Shown piece by piece: positions 49,907-62,366 of a stretch of DNA of 64,000 nt. This DNA comes from Diphasiastrum complanatum (Eukaryota; Streptophyta; Lycopodiopsida; Lycopodiales; Lycopodiaceae): assembly GCA_029204225.1 (NCBI GenBank), contig MU831940.1, positions 31,667 through 95,666 on the forward strand. Reading direction: 5' to 3'. The notes beneath the pieces were generated by a model that ran no database searches, was not told where the DNA came from, and saw only the letters and a list, made by a program, of their open reading frames with translations. The first letter of the stretch is position 1. The number at the start of each line of letters is the position of its first letter. Both the position numbers and the translations under genes were made by a program.

Positions 49907-50990
49907 TGGATCTTGTGTTGGCTTATTCTGACGAATCCCCAAGATACTTGGCCAGAGCTACCCATGAGCACCTCTCACCTTAGACCAAGGACGTCTTTGA
50001 GAAGACGAGATGAACGAAGACTGAGAGCCGAGTATGAGAGCCGAGGAATACTAGTTAATACTGTCAAATAGAAACTTTGTAAGCCTCATGGTTCGATTGT
50101 TCCAAGAGATTGGGCCTTGATTGTATAAAAATACGAATCAAGAGGTCAATCTTCTGGTATCGATATCTCTTGCCCAATTCGCATCTTGTCATAAATTAGA
50201 GAAATTCGATATTTGCAGCGGAAGTGGAGAGCGGGTGGTTGATAAATCGACAGTGCAGCAGTTACCAGTAGTGCATTCAAGATGAAATCGAAAATCAAAT
50301 CAAAATCTGCAAGAGGACAACAATGTAGACAAAAACTTGCACTTTAATAATTATCAAAAGTGTGAGTACAATAGCTTGAAGCTGGCGCAAATCAGTGGAC
50401 ACAAAAACAACTTCAATTAAGTTCGTTGATGATTTCAACTTGAAAAAAAAAAATTGAACTTAATGTTTTACAACATAACGCCTGCAGGATGATAACCTGA
50501 TCAGAGCGTTGACTCCAGTAGATCTTCCTTGATGATTGGAAGTCAGATGATCAGTACATTGAAAGCTGACATTAATCTACTTAATTAGCTACATTTGTCC
50601 TGCAGTAGGTAGCCACCATTTTACAGTGAATGTATGTATAAAGGTAGGTGGATTGTCATCATCGAAGTTCTGACAGTATCGAATTTACAAAGACTCGAGA
50701 ATGTACAAAGACTCAAAAAATATACACAGACTTAAAAATTACAATGACTTGAAAATTATGGATTTTTTGAGTCGATCCCATATTGAAAAATTCTGATTTT
50801 TGGGTATTGAAAGATCTCGAATATTTCGAGTTGATACAGTATCGAAAAATTTCAACTTTTGGATATCGAAAAATCTCGAATTTTTTGAGTCGATACAGTA
50901 TCAAAAAATTCTGAAAAATGCGAGTCGAGTTTTCGCTTTAAGAAATTTTTGAGCCTTTCTTCTTTTTTGTGTTTTTCAAATATAGGTATG
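49907..50990 (-). repeat. Probable 3' LTR region of copia C and flank
   Basis: Lies just beyond the copia C RNase H end. 50640-50940 is a cluster of GAGTCGATACAGTATCGAAA words, also seen inverted at 43430-43560. On the minus strand it ends near 50213 in CACTTCCGCTGCAAATATCG, a CTTCCGC motif common at copia LTR ends. Boundaries are approximate. Confidence 0.35.
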
Positions 50991-51059
50991 AACAGGGTTT
51001 TCCAAGATGCTCATTACCTAATGGAATTGGGCTTGAGCATGAATTCCATCACTATCTCA

Positions 51060-52400
51060 TCCTGAAAAACTTCAGATTTAGCAAATTAATCAAATCTGAG
51101 ATGGTGTTCCTTTGATAGCACCTTGGTGAAGTAATATGCTACTTGTAATTCTGTCCTAAAGTAAACCAGATAAATTTCCTTGCTTTGCACTTTTTCTCCA
51201 AGGTAGTGATACCTGATTTCGTATGCTTGCTTCGATAATGCAATCTCGGATTCAGAGATAGTGCGAGGATGCTTTGGTTGTCACAGTAGATGGTAGTCAG
51301 ATGTGACTAAAGAAGTTCGATATCTGCAAGCAGGTTCCTTTGCCAAATTGCCTCTTTGGTAGCATTCGTGACAGCTATATATTATGATTTTGTTTATTTT
51401 TTGGTATCGATAGTTGCATAGGAAAGAAGTAAACGAATTGAAACATGCTTTACCACATGACTGAAGGTTTTGGAGTAATTCAGATCTGGAAACTAAGAGA
51501 AGTTCTTGGCTACCAGTCTGGCCTTGTATCGATTTAATTTTCCTTCAACATCATATTACGCTTTGAATATTCACTTGCATGGAATCGAATTTCGATCCTT
51601 TAGTAGCTCAGTTCCTCTCCACGTTTGATTCTCAATCAGATAATCGAATTTTGAGTCCATCGCAGCTTTTCACTGATCAGCATCGAGTGTTGACATTGTC
51701 TTGGAGACAATGTTTGGTTCCTACACAAAGTAGCAAGCCGGATCATCCATGAATCGGGGTGGAGGTTGTCTGGATCGACTCGATCTTCTGGGTTGAGATT
51801 CAATCATGTGATGTTGTTTGATATGTTGAAGTTCTGACTCATTTTTTGAGTCAGTATCAATTTTCTAATTTTTGATCCTAGAGCTGTTTTAGATACCTAG
51901 ATCCAAATTTTCTCGAACTTTTTCCTTGTGATTGAACAACTGGTCTTCCACAAAAATGACGTCTCTACTAGTGAATGCTTTCTGGGTGTCCAGATTGTAG
52001 AGCTTGTATGCCTTGTGATATGGGAAGTAGCCTATGAAAATCGATTTTCTATTTTTGTTGTCCAGCCTATTTCTTAGATCAGTAGGGATCTGAACGTAGG
52101 CAATGCAACCAGAAACACGAATATTTTTGAGTAATGGTTCTGATCCAGTCCACACCTCATTAGGTGTCTTGCCATTTAGGGCCTTAGTGATGGATCAATT
52201 ATGCAGATAGGCACCCGTAGTGACAACTTCTGTCCAAAACTTTTTTGGAAGAGAAGCATAGGCCATCATGTTTTTGGCAATTTCAATAAGTGTCCAATTC
52301 TTCTTTTTTACTACTCTTGGGACTGTGGTGAGTAGCTAGTGGTGTATTGTTGATATATTCCACAGGCCTTGCAAAACTCCTTGACAGGCATGTGGTCCAT
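51060..52400 (-). pseudogene. Copia element C remnant (integrase + RT start fused to RNase H)
   Basis: Minus strand from 52400: integrase end (VKEFCKACGIYQQYTTSYSP, then after stops LNGKTPNEVWTG-like sequence) and the intact tail frame 52155-51889 (MWTGSEPLLKNIRVSGCIAY, SIFIGYFPYHKAYKLY). Next come PRRSSRSRQPPPRF and the RT beginning [13 protein letters not shown]...SIRLLLSYATID (about 51540-51420). It then jumps directly to RNase H YIAVTNATKEAIWQRNLL and IYCDNQS (51390-51270). The RT catalytic core is deleted. Multiple stops. Confidence 0.87.
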
Positions 52401-53709
52401 CTAGTAGCAGATGGAACTTTGAATTCTAACATTCAGTACCAAACTAGCAATACTATGAATTTCAAAGCTAAACAAGGGCCAAGTCTAATAATGTCATTTA
52501 AGATTTCATGGTATAGAAAAGAGTTATGATCTATGCTTGTAGTAGCTACCTTGTAAATGCATGATACAATGTTCAATTTTCAAGGGCTTCTACATCTCTA
52601 CTTTACATCCACATGTTTTGGAGAGAATAGCCAAACTAACACATGTCTCTCAAACCTTTCTAGAACATGAGCATGTATCTACAAATAAAGTCACAATATA
52701 GACACAATTGAATTTACATTGCATTTATTGGTTGAAGTGTAGCCATGAAAAATCCGAATGCATGACATACTGTGTGGTCTTGTTGATATAAGATTTTTTT
52801 TTTTTGAAGTGCATCAAGTGGTAAACCTTGATTTATCAAATACTATATAGTCGTTGGCATTTTGTTGTGAGAAATATTTCTACAGTAAAGGTCGTTTTTC
52901 AATTTGAACTCAATTTCCTATAAGGTTTATATCATTGTATGCTATCCCTCAACATTAAACAATCTTCAAGGACCACTTACCTATCCATGAATGTTCTTTC
53001 ATGCCAATATTCACTTTAATTTGTTCTATTTGTTAGACTAAATCTGGAAATTGATATATGAATTATATATGCATTTTATTAGCGATGAAGAAAATTGGGT
53101 GAACTTCTATGTCGAATTTCGACAAGTAAAAAAGCATTACAAGATAATTGCATATTCCATAGTCTAAATTTTGGACATTATGAAATTTATTTAATATAAA
53201 TACGTAAGAGAGTTTATTTCTTGTATTAAGCTTTTGTATAAGGTAAAGTCTTAAAGTGGGAAATCTAGAAGGACGTTTGATTCTAGAAATGGTTTGTATG
53301 CAGATTTTGCATTTCAGATAGGCAAAACAGTTGAATAACAGAAAGGCCAACCTTGCGATTCAAAATCTAATTGAAAAAGTTTCAGCAAGTTGAACTTTAT
53401 CTTTCATCCATCTCTTAGCAGCTTCATCGTCTCATTAGCAAATAGTATCAAATATGGTCAAAGCTCATATATTGCATTTTGTTTTGTCTTATTTTTACTT
53501 GAGGTAGACAATTCTAGTTATTACGACTTTTGTGACAAATATAATTCATGAATAAGTTTTCATCAATAGCACTTGATCTTTATCCATATATAATTTTGCG
53601 ATTGTGTTTTATTTTGTAGGACATATATAAAATGTCTTCCATATTGGATGAAGAAATGGTTGAATTTTCAGAGATGCATCTTGAAGACTACTTTATTGGT
53701 GGTTTGTGA
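52401..53709. other. Unassigned AT-rich sequence
   Basis: No gene supported. 53440-53560 (AAGCTCATATATTGC, TAGACAATT, GTGACAAAT) matches 59825-59930, so it is a dispersed repeat. Confidence 0.4.
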
Positions 53710-54000
53710 TGATTTGACAATGCGAATACTGAGAAATAGAGATTCTGAGATTTGGATCGTGAATGCTGTGAATAGTGATTGTGAATATCGTGAATATTGA
53801 TTGTGAACATTGTGAACAATGTGAATAAAGATGTGAAATTGCGAATATTGAGAAATGAATATTACGAGATACCGATCTTGAATAATGAGAAAACTGTGAA
53901 TAATGATCTTGAATATTGTGAATCGTGATTGTGAATATTGATAGTGAATACTTATCTTGAATATTTTTGAATATAAAAAAACTCTACAACATAATCGTGA
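53710..54000. repeat. Minisatellite of GTGAATATTG/GTGAATAGTGATT words
   Basis: Repeats of about 11 and 22 bp built on TGTGAATATTGTGAA; related to the array at 60640-60900 and preceded by the same dispersed repeat. Confidence 0.75.
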
Positions 54001-54345
54001 TTATTATGGACTTTTTGAAATACAAATTTTGAATGTTAAAATGTGATTATTCAAAATAAAGATTGCACTTGATAGTCTTAGTTACTTGTGCTAAAATTGT
54101 TTTGTAGATTTCAATGAAGACAATGATTTGGCAAAATTTTGAATAGCACAAACAATAAAAACTTAAAAAGGTGTTCTTCCTGCACAAATTCAAAGCCAAA
54201 GAATAAGTTTTCTAGAAGGTTTGATGAAAGTAGCAAAATTGACTTTGGTACAATCTAAAGTCTCCCAACAAGTGATTGATAATAGTCCAGCACATTCAGT
54301 TTGAGATCAAGCAATTCAAGTATATGACGTGCATCAAAACAGTAG

Positions 54346-54621
54346 AGGTGGTTTATTTGTGGGTCAAATTGGGTAGAGTATGAAAATTGGAATAGTTCAA
54401 CCACATTCAGAAAATATTTGAAATTTGATTTGATTGACGAAAGCAGTGACGACACAATCACACTGTCTATTGACGAAAATTATCTTCACAAATATACAGA
54501 TTTGCAAATTTTTGATTGTGTTGCAATTAGAGATTTTGTGGTGATTGACAAAAATTCAAGGGGCGAAGTTCTCATTTTGCAACCATCTACAACGATTGTG
54601 AGAAATTGTCAACTAGTTTGA
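54346..54621 (+). pseudogene. RPA70-like OB-fold fragment (single-strand DNA binding)
   Basis: From just after a TAG at 54343 the frame reads GSNWVEYENWNSSTTFRKYL, KFDLIDESSDDTITLSIDEN, YLHKYTDLQIFDCVAIRDF, and ends after IVRNCQLV. The motif (aromatic-W-N ... F-x-F/L-D-L-I-D-E-S ... I ... Y ... L) is that of the first DNA-binding OB-fold of replication protein A large subunit, where DLxDESG is typical; here G is S/D. RPA coats single-stranded DNA in the nucleus. Only about 90 residues remain, with no neighbouring RPA domains and no intact start, so it is a fragment of a host RPA1 gene or of an RPA gene carried by a mobile element such as a Helitron. Confidence 0.45.
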
Positions 54622-55031
54622 TAGGCCAATTTCACTCCATTCTTGGTGGAATGTGGCGACTTCAATTGCTATGAATAGGTCTTATTGCATTATTCAAGAT
54701 AGTATATCAAATTTTTAGCATTTGCATATAGAATTTGCAAGATTCAATTTTTTGTACTTTTGTCAAAACCCTAAATTTTTTTGGATCTCTTATGTTTGAG
54801 GTTGTTGGACCTTTTAAGAGTGTGTTTTAAGTTTAGGAAGTGAAAAAGTTCATGAGTTTGTAGGTTGATCAAGTATCTTCCATTCTATGTGTTGGATTTG
54901 CTAAGTTTGGTGCAAGAAAGAGATTTCAGAGGTTCCATATCTTCGTGATTTCTTCTTGAGTTCATTTGTTGCCATACAAGAGAGTGCTTTGTGCATTGGA
55001 ATAGGTTGAAAGAAAGTATCAAATAATTTGC
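54622..55031. other. Unassigned sequence before copia E
   Basis: No gene seen. It should contain the 5' LTR and leader of copia E, but no TGGTATCAGAGC site is visible. Confidence 0.35.
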
Positions 55032-56028
55032 ATGGCTACATCAAGTGGATTCATGATAGGCTTACCTCAACAAAGTATTCTACTGGGAAGGTGAGAATGG
55101 AGTCTCTCCTTGAGATGAATGATTTGATGGATATTGTTGTAGGTGTGGAGGAAAGACCCATGGCACAACAAGATCAAGGGAGGTTTAACAAGAGGGCAAA
55201 GAAAGCTCTACATGTGATAAAGATGAATGTTACCAATGAACTTCTCAAGGAAATGAAGCTTGGAAAGCTTTGAAAAAGCTTTATGAATCCAAGTCTACAT
55301 CAAGAGTACTTATTCTTAGGAGGAAAATCTTTCAATGTTTGCAAAAGAAGGCTGAAAGTGCTCATGCTTTTGTTTTGAGGGTTAAAGCATGCAATGATGA
55401 ATTAGCATGTATTGATGAGAGCATTAAGGAGCTAGAACTTGTTCAAGTTGTACTTAATGGCTTGTTGGATGATCATGCTAATCTTGTTCAAAGTTTTGCT
55501 ATTCAAAAGACTTTGCCAAGTATTGTGGATTTGCAAGAGATCTTGGTGAATGAAGAGTATAGGCTTCAATCAAGAGGAGGTGCATCTACTACAACTCAAG
55601 TTGATGGAGAGGAGAGATCAAAGTTAAAATGCTTCTATTGTGGTATCAAAGAAAATTTTGCTAGTGATTGCTTAAAAAAAAAAAGAGATCAAGGTGGTAT
55701 AAAGGAAATCTAACTCTAGATGAGGATGGTGTTGGTGATCAAAACTCAAATGATGATGCATTTGTGATGTCTTCATGTTTGGTTGCTAATGTTGGAGATA
55801 TTGATCCTTGGTGGATTGATAGTGGAGCAAGCTCACACATGACTTTTCACAAAAAGTATTTCACATCTTTGCCGGCATATGGAGATGACAAGAGGGTGAT
55901 CTACATGGCCAATGATAGTGAGTGTGCAATCAAAGGGATTGGCACAATTCCTATTTCTCTCTCCACAAATAGGAATGTTCATTTGAAGGATGTTTTGTTC
56001 ATACCTTCCATTAGTGTTAGCCAAATGT
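55032..56028 (+). pseudogene. Copia element E gag and protease
   Basis: ATG 55032 opens MATSSGFMIGLPQQ, then frameshifts into MESLLEMNDLMDIVVG, KKALHVIKMNVTNELL and KKLYESKSTSRVLILRRKIF. It continues as gag to a zinc knuckle CFYCGIKENFASDC (about 55630-55672) in which the His is Asn. A frameshift in the poly-A run near 55680 leads into protease: WWIDSGASSHMT with the catalytic DSG at 55818-55826, and KDVLFIPSI. It is cut at 56028 by an LTR element. Confidence 0.9.
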
Positions 56029-57027
56029 CATGTGCCAAATCTAAGCAAATAGAAATTACAATGGAAGTAAAGCTAAGAGCAAGAAAAGTACAAAGCATTC
56101 AAGATAGCATATCCATAGAAAGCTAGAAACAATGAGATCTCAATGGAATCACATTAGCAATAAAAAGAAGAGTACAAGGCAATGTATCTCTCACTTGGAC
56201 AGAATCCAACAATTTTTTTTTTAAATTCTGGCAATTCTGACCCATCTCCACAATTTGATCATAACTTTCTCAATATTGATCCAAATCAAACAAACTCAGT
56301 AGCTCTGGAAAGCTTACAACACGCTCTATCAGACTAATTGATTTGATAGGTCAAATTAATCACAGAACAGGACTGAAAATTTCGAAGAAAGAAAACTAAC
56401 AAAACTAGAGCTACAAATCAAGATTTGTCATAACTTTTTGGATACTAATTTAAATGACCTGCCATATGGATCAGATCAAAGCTAAGCCAATGCTCTAAAA
56501 TTGTATGAAAAGAAACTAGAAATTAAAACTCAGATCAGATATGAAAAATTCAAATCAAGTGAAAGCAAAATCCTAGTCACCTATTTTGATAGCTCTTGGA
56601 AAAAAGTGCAATGACTTTTGCATCTCTTATCCAATTGGCTTGAAAATTGGTGAAAATTAAAGCTGAAACAAAGCTTACAAACCCATTGAATCAAATTAGA
56701 AATAAAAAAAGAAATTGAATGTCAAAAACTCGTCTGAATAGAACTGAAAAAATTCAAAGTTAAAAATTAGCAAAAAGAAAGCTACAAAAACAATAAACTC
56801 ATCAAATCTAATGGAATTCTCATAGAATCATCATGAATCATGGATCTATGCTCTGATACCAAGAAATTTCATGTGTCAAATCTAAGCAAATAGCAATTAC
56901 AATGGAAGTAAAGCCAAGAGCAAGAAAAGTACAAAGCATTCAAGATAGCATATCCATAGAAAGCTAGAAACAATGAGACCTCAATGGAATCACATTAGCA
57001 ATGAAAAGAAGAGTACAAAGCAATGTA
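56029..57027 (-). mobile_element. Miniature LTR element with PBS, antisense inside copia E
   Basis: 56029-56186 and 56870-57027 are 158 bp direct repeats, about 95% alike, 841 bp apart. Between them, next to the second repeat, GCTCTGATACCA (56850-56861) is the complement of the tRNA-iMet primer site, so the element lies on the minus strand with its 5' LTR at the high-coordinate side. The ~680 bp interior is AT-rich and codes for nothing. This fits a TRIM-like or severely truncated LTR retrotransposon. The LTRs may extend further (57028-57400 looks non-copia, and TCTCACTTG recurs at 56188 and 57114). Confidence 0.62.
56850..56861 (-). promoter_or_regulatory. Primer-binding site (tRNA-iMet), minus strand
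   Basis: Reads TGGTATCAGAGC on the minus strand, a few bases from the 158 bp repeat that acts as 5' LTR. Confidence 0.82.
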
Positions 57028-57429
57028 AATGAGCATGGATTCATGTAGATAGGGCGCATGAGACCTAGCAATGGAGATCCCTATGGCTCACATTCACAAG
57101 GAAGCTAGAAGCTCTCACTTGCAAATGAGCCAAAAGATTCACAAAATGATGTCTCTTGCCTAGTTATAGACAATGCTCTTACTTAACTAAACATAACTAT
57201 CTTGAGGGATAGTTAGCCCTTGTTAAGTATTATTCAAACTACATTGGGCCCTTGTTGGCCTATTATCCTTATTAATTACTTTGGAGGGCCTAAAGAGGGA
57301 ACCACCTTGTTATTAATGAAGGGCCTTCATCAAGTCAAAAGCCAAGGAGGACATCAAGGCAAAGACAAACACCTTCAAGGCTCACTTATGATGATAAAGT
57401 TATTGGACGAAAAAACTATGCTTTCCTAA

Positions 57430-58655
57430 CCTCTTTTGATGAGCCTACATGTGTAGATGAGGAAGGCAAAAAGAGGAGTGGATCAAAACAATGGATCTTG
57501 AGTATCAAGCTCTTATGAAGAACAACACATGGAGATTGGTGGAACTTCCAAAGGATAAGAAAGCTATTGGATGCAAGTGGATCTTCAAAGTGAAGACAAC
57601 CAAGATGGATCAATCAACAAATACAAAGCAAGGTTGGTGGCCAAGGGATATGCACAAGAACATGGTATTGATTATGATGAGACCTTTGCACCCGTGGCAA
57701 AGATGGTAAGCATTTGGGTCATCATCTCTCTTGCTACTCTATTTGGTTGGGATCTATGACAATTGGATATCACAAATGCATTCTTGAATGGTGATCTTGA
57801 GGAGGAAGTATACATGGAGCAACTAGAGGGCTACATCTCACATGGAAAGCCAAACCATGTTTGTTTTCTATAAAAGTGTTTATATGGTCTTAAGCAAGCT
57901 CCAAGGAGTTGGTATGCTAAGCTTAACACATTTCTACTCTCTCAAAACTTTGTTATGAGTGAGTATGATCATTCACTTTATTTTATTTGCTATAATCATG
58001 TTACCATTCTTCTAATCTATGTGGATGATATCATATTGAGTGGAGGCAACAATCAAGATTGCACTCAAGAAGGAGTTTGAGGTGCATGATCTTGGACATT
58101 TGCATTATATCTTGAAAATAGAAGTGTTTAGATCTTCTCAATCTACTTTCATTTGTCAAGAGCTATTCTAAAGAGATTTCATATGGTAGTTGCTAAGTCT
58201 TTGATACAACTATGGAGTCAAATGTAAAGCTCACTATAAGAGGTAATGAAAGATCCTTCCAGGACATTACTCTTTATAGGAAGCTGGTTGGTTCACTCAT
58301 TTATCTAACCATTACAAGACCTGATCTAGGCTATTGTGTTGGTAGATTAAGCCAATTTATGCAAGATCCTAGTGTGGAGCATTGGAAGCTAGGCAAGAGA
58401 GTATTGAGGTACATCTCAAGACCTAGAGATTATGACATTCTTTATGGAGGATCATCACCTAACTTGTTTGGATTTTCATATTTGGACCTTGCTGGAGATC
58501 AAATGGATAGGAAATCCATTAGTGCATATGCTATTTTCATAGGTGATGGAGCTATCTCTTGGATGTCAATTTTTTTTTTCAAAAATACAGCTGGCTTATC
58601 CACAATTATTAAAGTCAAACATGGCATGTTGATTGAGTTAAGCACCAATACATAC
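57430..58655 (+). pseudogene. Copia element E reverse transcriptase and partial RNase H
   Basis: Continues copia E without integrase: [88 protein letters not shown], and LIYVDDIILSGG (YVDD at 58018-58029, intact). After shifts, RKLVGSLIYLTITRPDLGYC and the start of RNase H (FSYLDLAGDQMDRKSISA). RNase H ends abnormally at about 58650, where an LTR-like sequence begins. Several stops and frameshifts. Confidence 0.9.
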
Positions 58656-59263
58656 TGTAGTGGGCGCTATTTCCTATCCTACCCTCAACCCTAGATCTGA
58701 GCACACAAGCATCAAAGAGATGAAGTTAGTTGTCACGCGGAGGTTCATTCCCATGAGAGCGATAGCATCTTTCATAATCCAGCATGTGCATATGATCCAC
58801 ATCTAACACTAATCATTAACACTACTCGATTAACAATAACATTTAACACTACACAGTGTGATAGAAACTCGCTCTTTTCTCTCTCCCTTTCTCTCTCACA
58901 AAAATCATAAGAACATTCAATCCCAATAAGCATCAAATCCAACAATTAGCAAACACAAAGAAACATGAGAGATGGAAGAAGAAAGATAGAGAGCAAGGAC
59001 ATTCTCGATCCATTCCATAAGAGGGTCGACCTGTTTGTATTGTAATAAAGAGAGAACATGTACAATGATTCAAAACTACCACTTATATAGTGGATTTTAG
59101 GGTCTTGGCCTGAATTCCTATTGGCCAATTTCTACCTCCCTAACTATTTAAATATGAAAAAGAGTGGAAACCCATTCAATAATTGGAGGGAACCAATTTG
59201 ACATTGAAGTTTGGTGGGAATCCTTTATTTTATTCACTAATTAGAATTTTGGGCCTTGCAACA
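58656..59263 (-). repeat. Solo-LTR candidate (608 bp)
   Basis: On the minus strand it starts TGTTGCAAGGCCCAAAATTC and ends ATAGCGCCCACTACA, with AATAAAATAAAGG near its start: LTR-like ends and a polyadenylation-like signal. It interrupts the copia E RNase H. The flanking five bases (CATAC and TTAAG) do not match, so insertion as a clean solo LTR is unproven. Confidence 0.42.
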
Positions 59264-60639
59264 TTAAGAGTCCCGCAAAAAGACCTAAAGTTCTTTTATT
59301 GACTTGTATGCGAAAGCGGAAGAGCAGACAATCAGATTAAGCAGTAAGAAAGTCAGACAGGAAGATGTTGTAGCAATGCATATAATTTTGACAAGAACTC
59401 TAAATGCAATAAAATATAGTGATTGATTCAGATTAATATGCGCTTATTACTGACAATCAGTAGAATTAATCGATGCATAAAAACATCTATAGTGTATGTC
59501 TCTCTAATTCACTATCCTTCGACTTACTTGATTAGATTACAATAGTCATCTACATGCAATTTACGTTTGTGCAGATGAGTGTACAAGAAAATGACGTGGA
59601 GCGGTTGTGCCGTCTGGAGTAGATCGTGGCAGCTGCTGTCATTGTCAAGTAGTTGCACAGTACATGAAGTGATCGTGAGAAGGCTTCGGCTATTTGGAGT
59701 CGAGCATGTCGCTGTCGATAGTTGATAAAGTTGGATTAGTCGGGCGAGTTGCAAGTTGGACATCCCGATAAGTCAGACAAGTCGACTAGTCGAGTGAGTC
59801 GACAAGTCAGTCCTCCAGATAAGTTGAAGCTCATATATTACGTTTGATTTGGTTCTAATTTGTTTTGTTTTTTATGAGCTAGACAATTGAAGTTATTACA
59901 CTTTTTGGTGACAAATTAAATTTAATATTAATAATAACCAATATGCATACCTAATAACTAAAACATAAATCCGTTTCATAAACAAAAAATTACAAATCTT
60001 ATCAATTCTTTCAAACATTAAAATGTCTATTAAAAACTTACAACAAACTAATATCCAAATTTGGGAAGTACAAAATAATTACACAAAATAATTTTTAAAC
60101 ATCGATATCTAAAAGGCATTATCCAAATTCTAAAATTTGAAAACTCATCCTATTATGACATGGCAAGGCCTTTGTGGTAGTATACCACGTCGTTCTTGTT
60201 TTTTCATTCGAAACATAGGTTATGGTGCTTGTTATTCTCGTCCCGCTTTAGATTCTATTTATTTTTTATCTTAGTGCACATGTAACAACTAAGGATTGAA
60301 TTTCATATTACGTCTAGCTATACTTAGTATAAACTTAGTGGTTCTTTCTTCAATGGTTGTATGTGCAAGTCGTTTAGAGATTTAAGATTTTTATTGAAGG
60401 TTGTCTTTCAATGGGATAATTTGCTATGTATTCCTTGTTGTGTCGAAACGCCATGCAAGAACAAATGACGTTGTTTCATATTCAAATTAGGCTTGTCGGT
60501 GTTTTCTTTCAAAATAGCATGTGTATGGATGATTGTCTTCTTTTTTTTTAAAAAAGTGTTTATTTGATGCATATTATTTTAACTTAACAACTAGTGTGTT
60601 TGAACTTTTTGCAAGTTGGATGAGGAGTTGGAGTGAGAT
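59264..60639. other. Unassigned, with repeats shared with 47.4 and 53.4 kb
   Basis: No gene. 59825-59930 matches 53440-53560 and 60060-60210 matches 47395-47520. A minus-strand TGTCCAACTTGC...CTTCCGCTTTCGCA span (59763-59309) could be another LTR but is unsupported. Confidence 0.4.
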
Positions 60640-60900
60640 GTGAATACTAAAATGTGAATATTGTGAATACTGAAACTTGAATATCATGAATCTTGAATGT
60701 GAATATCGTGAATCCTGATCGTGAAACTTTGAATACTGATCGTGATACTCTGAATATTGATTTTGAAATTTTGAATATTGATGGTGAAACTCTGAATGCT
60801 GATTGTGATACTTTGAATATTAATTGTGAAACTCTGAATACTGATCGGATACTCTGAATACTTTGATCGTGACATTACTTTAACAGTATAATTGTGAATA
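60640..60900. repeat. ~21-22 bp minisatellite
   Basis: Repeats of TGATCGTGAAACTTTGAATAC type. On the minus strand it reads as seven-residue repeats (ISIQSFT, INIQSIT and variants), which is why an ORF exists (60684-60911); the frame is a consequence of the period and is not called as a gene. Confidence 0.85.
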
Positions 60901-62236
60901 GAAAATAACAAATTTTCTAAATACTAAAATTGTGACTCTGTTTAAATCGAATGTGAATTTCAATAATGATATTGAATTATGAAATCAGTGAGTACTCAAT
61001 CATGATATTTGTGGTTATTTGTTAGTGTTTAATTGCACAAATTGTGACCATTTTGGGAATTTAATCGTAAAATTGAGAACAATTAAATTTATCGCTATCA
61101 TCAATTGGCAAAATTTTGCACTTGAAATTACTATTTAAAAATTATAACTGCAATAAATACCTTACACATTTGTAAGGTACTACTACTATTTTTAGAAGTG
61201 ACTGAAGCACCTTACAAAATGTAAAGTCCACTTTCTATTTTTAGAAAGTCATACAAATCCGAACCTACTATTTTGGAAAGTCAAGTTTTTAAAAATAGAA
61301 AAAAAAACCCGTACTGTATTTACGATGGGTAAGACACATGGGCAAGGGCATTCCGCGGCTGGAAGGCGCCCTCGGGTGCCTCCCGTCGCAAAAGGCCCCC
61401 GTCTTGGGGCCTTACCCTATACATTTTTTGCAATTGTGAATCTGCATCATGAAATTGTAAATATTCCATTGTGAAATTTACTACTAATTTCGTGAATATT
61501 AATTTTGAAATTTTTATACTAGCCATAATACTACAACTACTTAATAATAAAATTTGTCGTTATTTCTTAAAAATTATTGCAATATCGTGAATCTACTATT
61601 TTAAAAGTTATGACTAATTTTGTGATGAATACTTAAATATAAAATTAATTATGGTTATTTGTAAAGTTAGAAATTGACTAAATAATTTTCATCCATTTTT
61701 ACTAAATGGTCATTTCTGAGCCGTAATGCCAAGTGTTTAGGTTTTCTTTGTATTTTGGAGGCACCTCCCCCAACACAATGTTCATGTGAATTTTAGAACC
61801 AGAATTTTAGGTGATCATTCTTCCATAATCAACCAATCAAATGTTGACACATAGCTCATGAGCATTCTGGTGGAATGTGCATGTGGACAACCAATGAGGG
61901 GCTGCCACATAGCACATGCACATTCCACCGTAAAACGTTTTTTAATATAAAAGCGAAAAAAAACCCAACGTCCACATGCTTCCGTACCGTACGACCCGAA
62001 ATAAAAAAACTTACTGTCGCACATTGGCATTATGCAGGGAAATGCCCAAAGCCCTCGGGCCTTCCTTGTTGGTCGGGGCCTGGCCTCGGGCTCCTGCCCT
62101 CAGGCAATGAGGAAGCCCCTCAAGAGAGGCCTTCTGCCGCCACCCCCCATAAAATTTACAAATCTAAAAACATGACAATTTTGGCAAGGCCTTTCTGAAA
62201 TGCCAAGAACGTTCTTGTTTTTTTTTTTTTTTTTTG

Positions 62237-62240
<4 letters not shown>
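60901..62240. other. AT-rich region with two GC-rich repeat segments
   Basis: No gene. Contains dispersed-repeat members at 61328-61424 and 62035-62150, and GGCAAGGCCTTT at 62175. An inverted pair, TGGAATGTGCATGTG (61871) and CACATGCACATTCCA (61913), lies around a 27-base loop. Confidence 0.45.

Positions 62241-62287
<47 letters not shown>
62241..62287. repeat. (GA)n microsatellite upstream of the GEM-like exon
   Basis: About 23 GA units followed by (GT)5, ending 70 bp before the start codon at 62367; probably in or near the 5' leader. Confidence 0.95.
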
Positions 62288-62289
<2 letters not shown>

Positions 62290-62366
62290 TGTGTGTTTTT
62301 GTGAGTAGAGAGATTTCTGGTTGCCGTTCGGTTGCTGCTGAAGGTGGTGAGAATCGAGCATACGCG

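Noticed and set aside
59309-59763. Minus-strand TG...CTTCCGC span as an LTR
   Set aside because: No primer site, paired copy or target duplication; the end motif alone is too weak.
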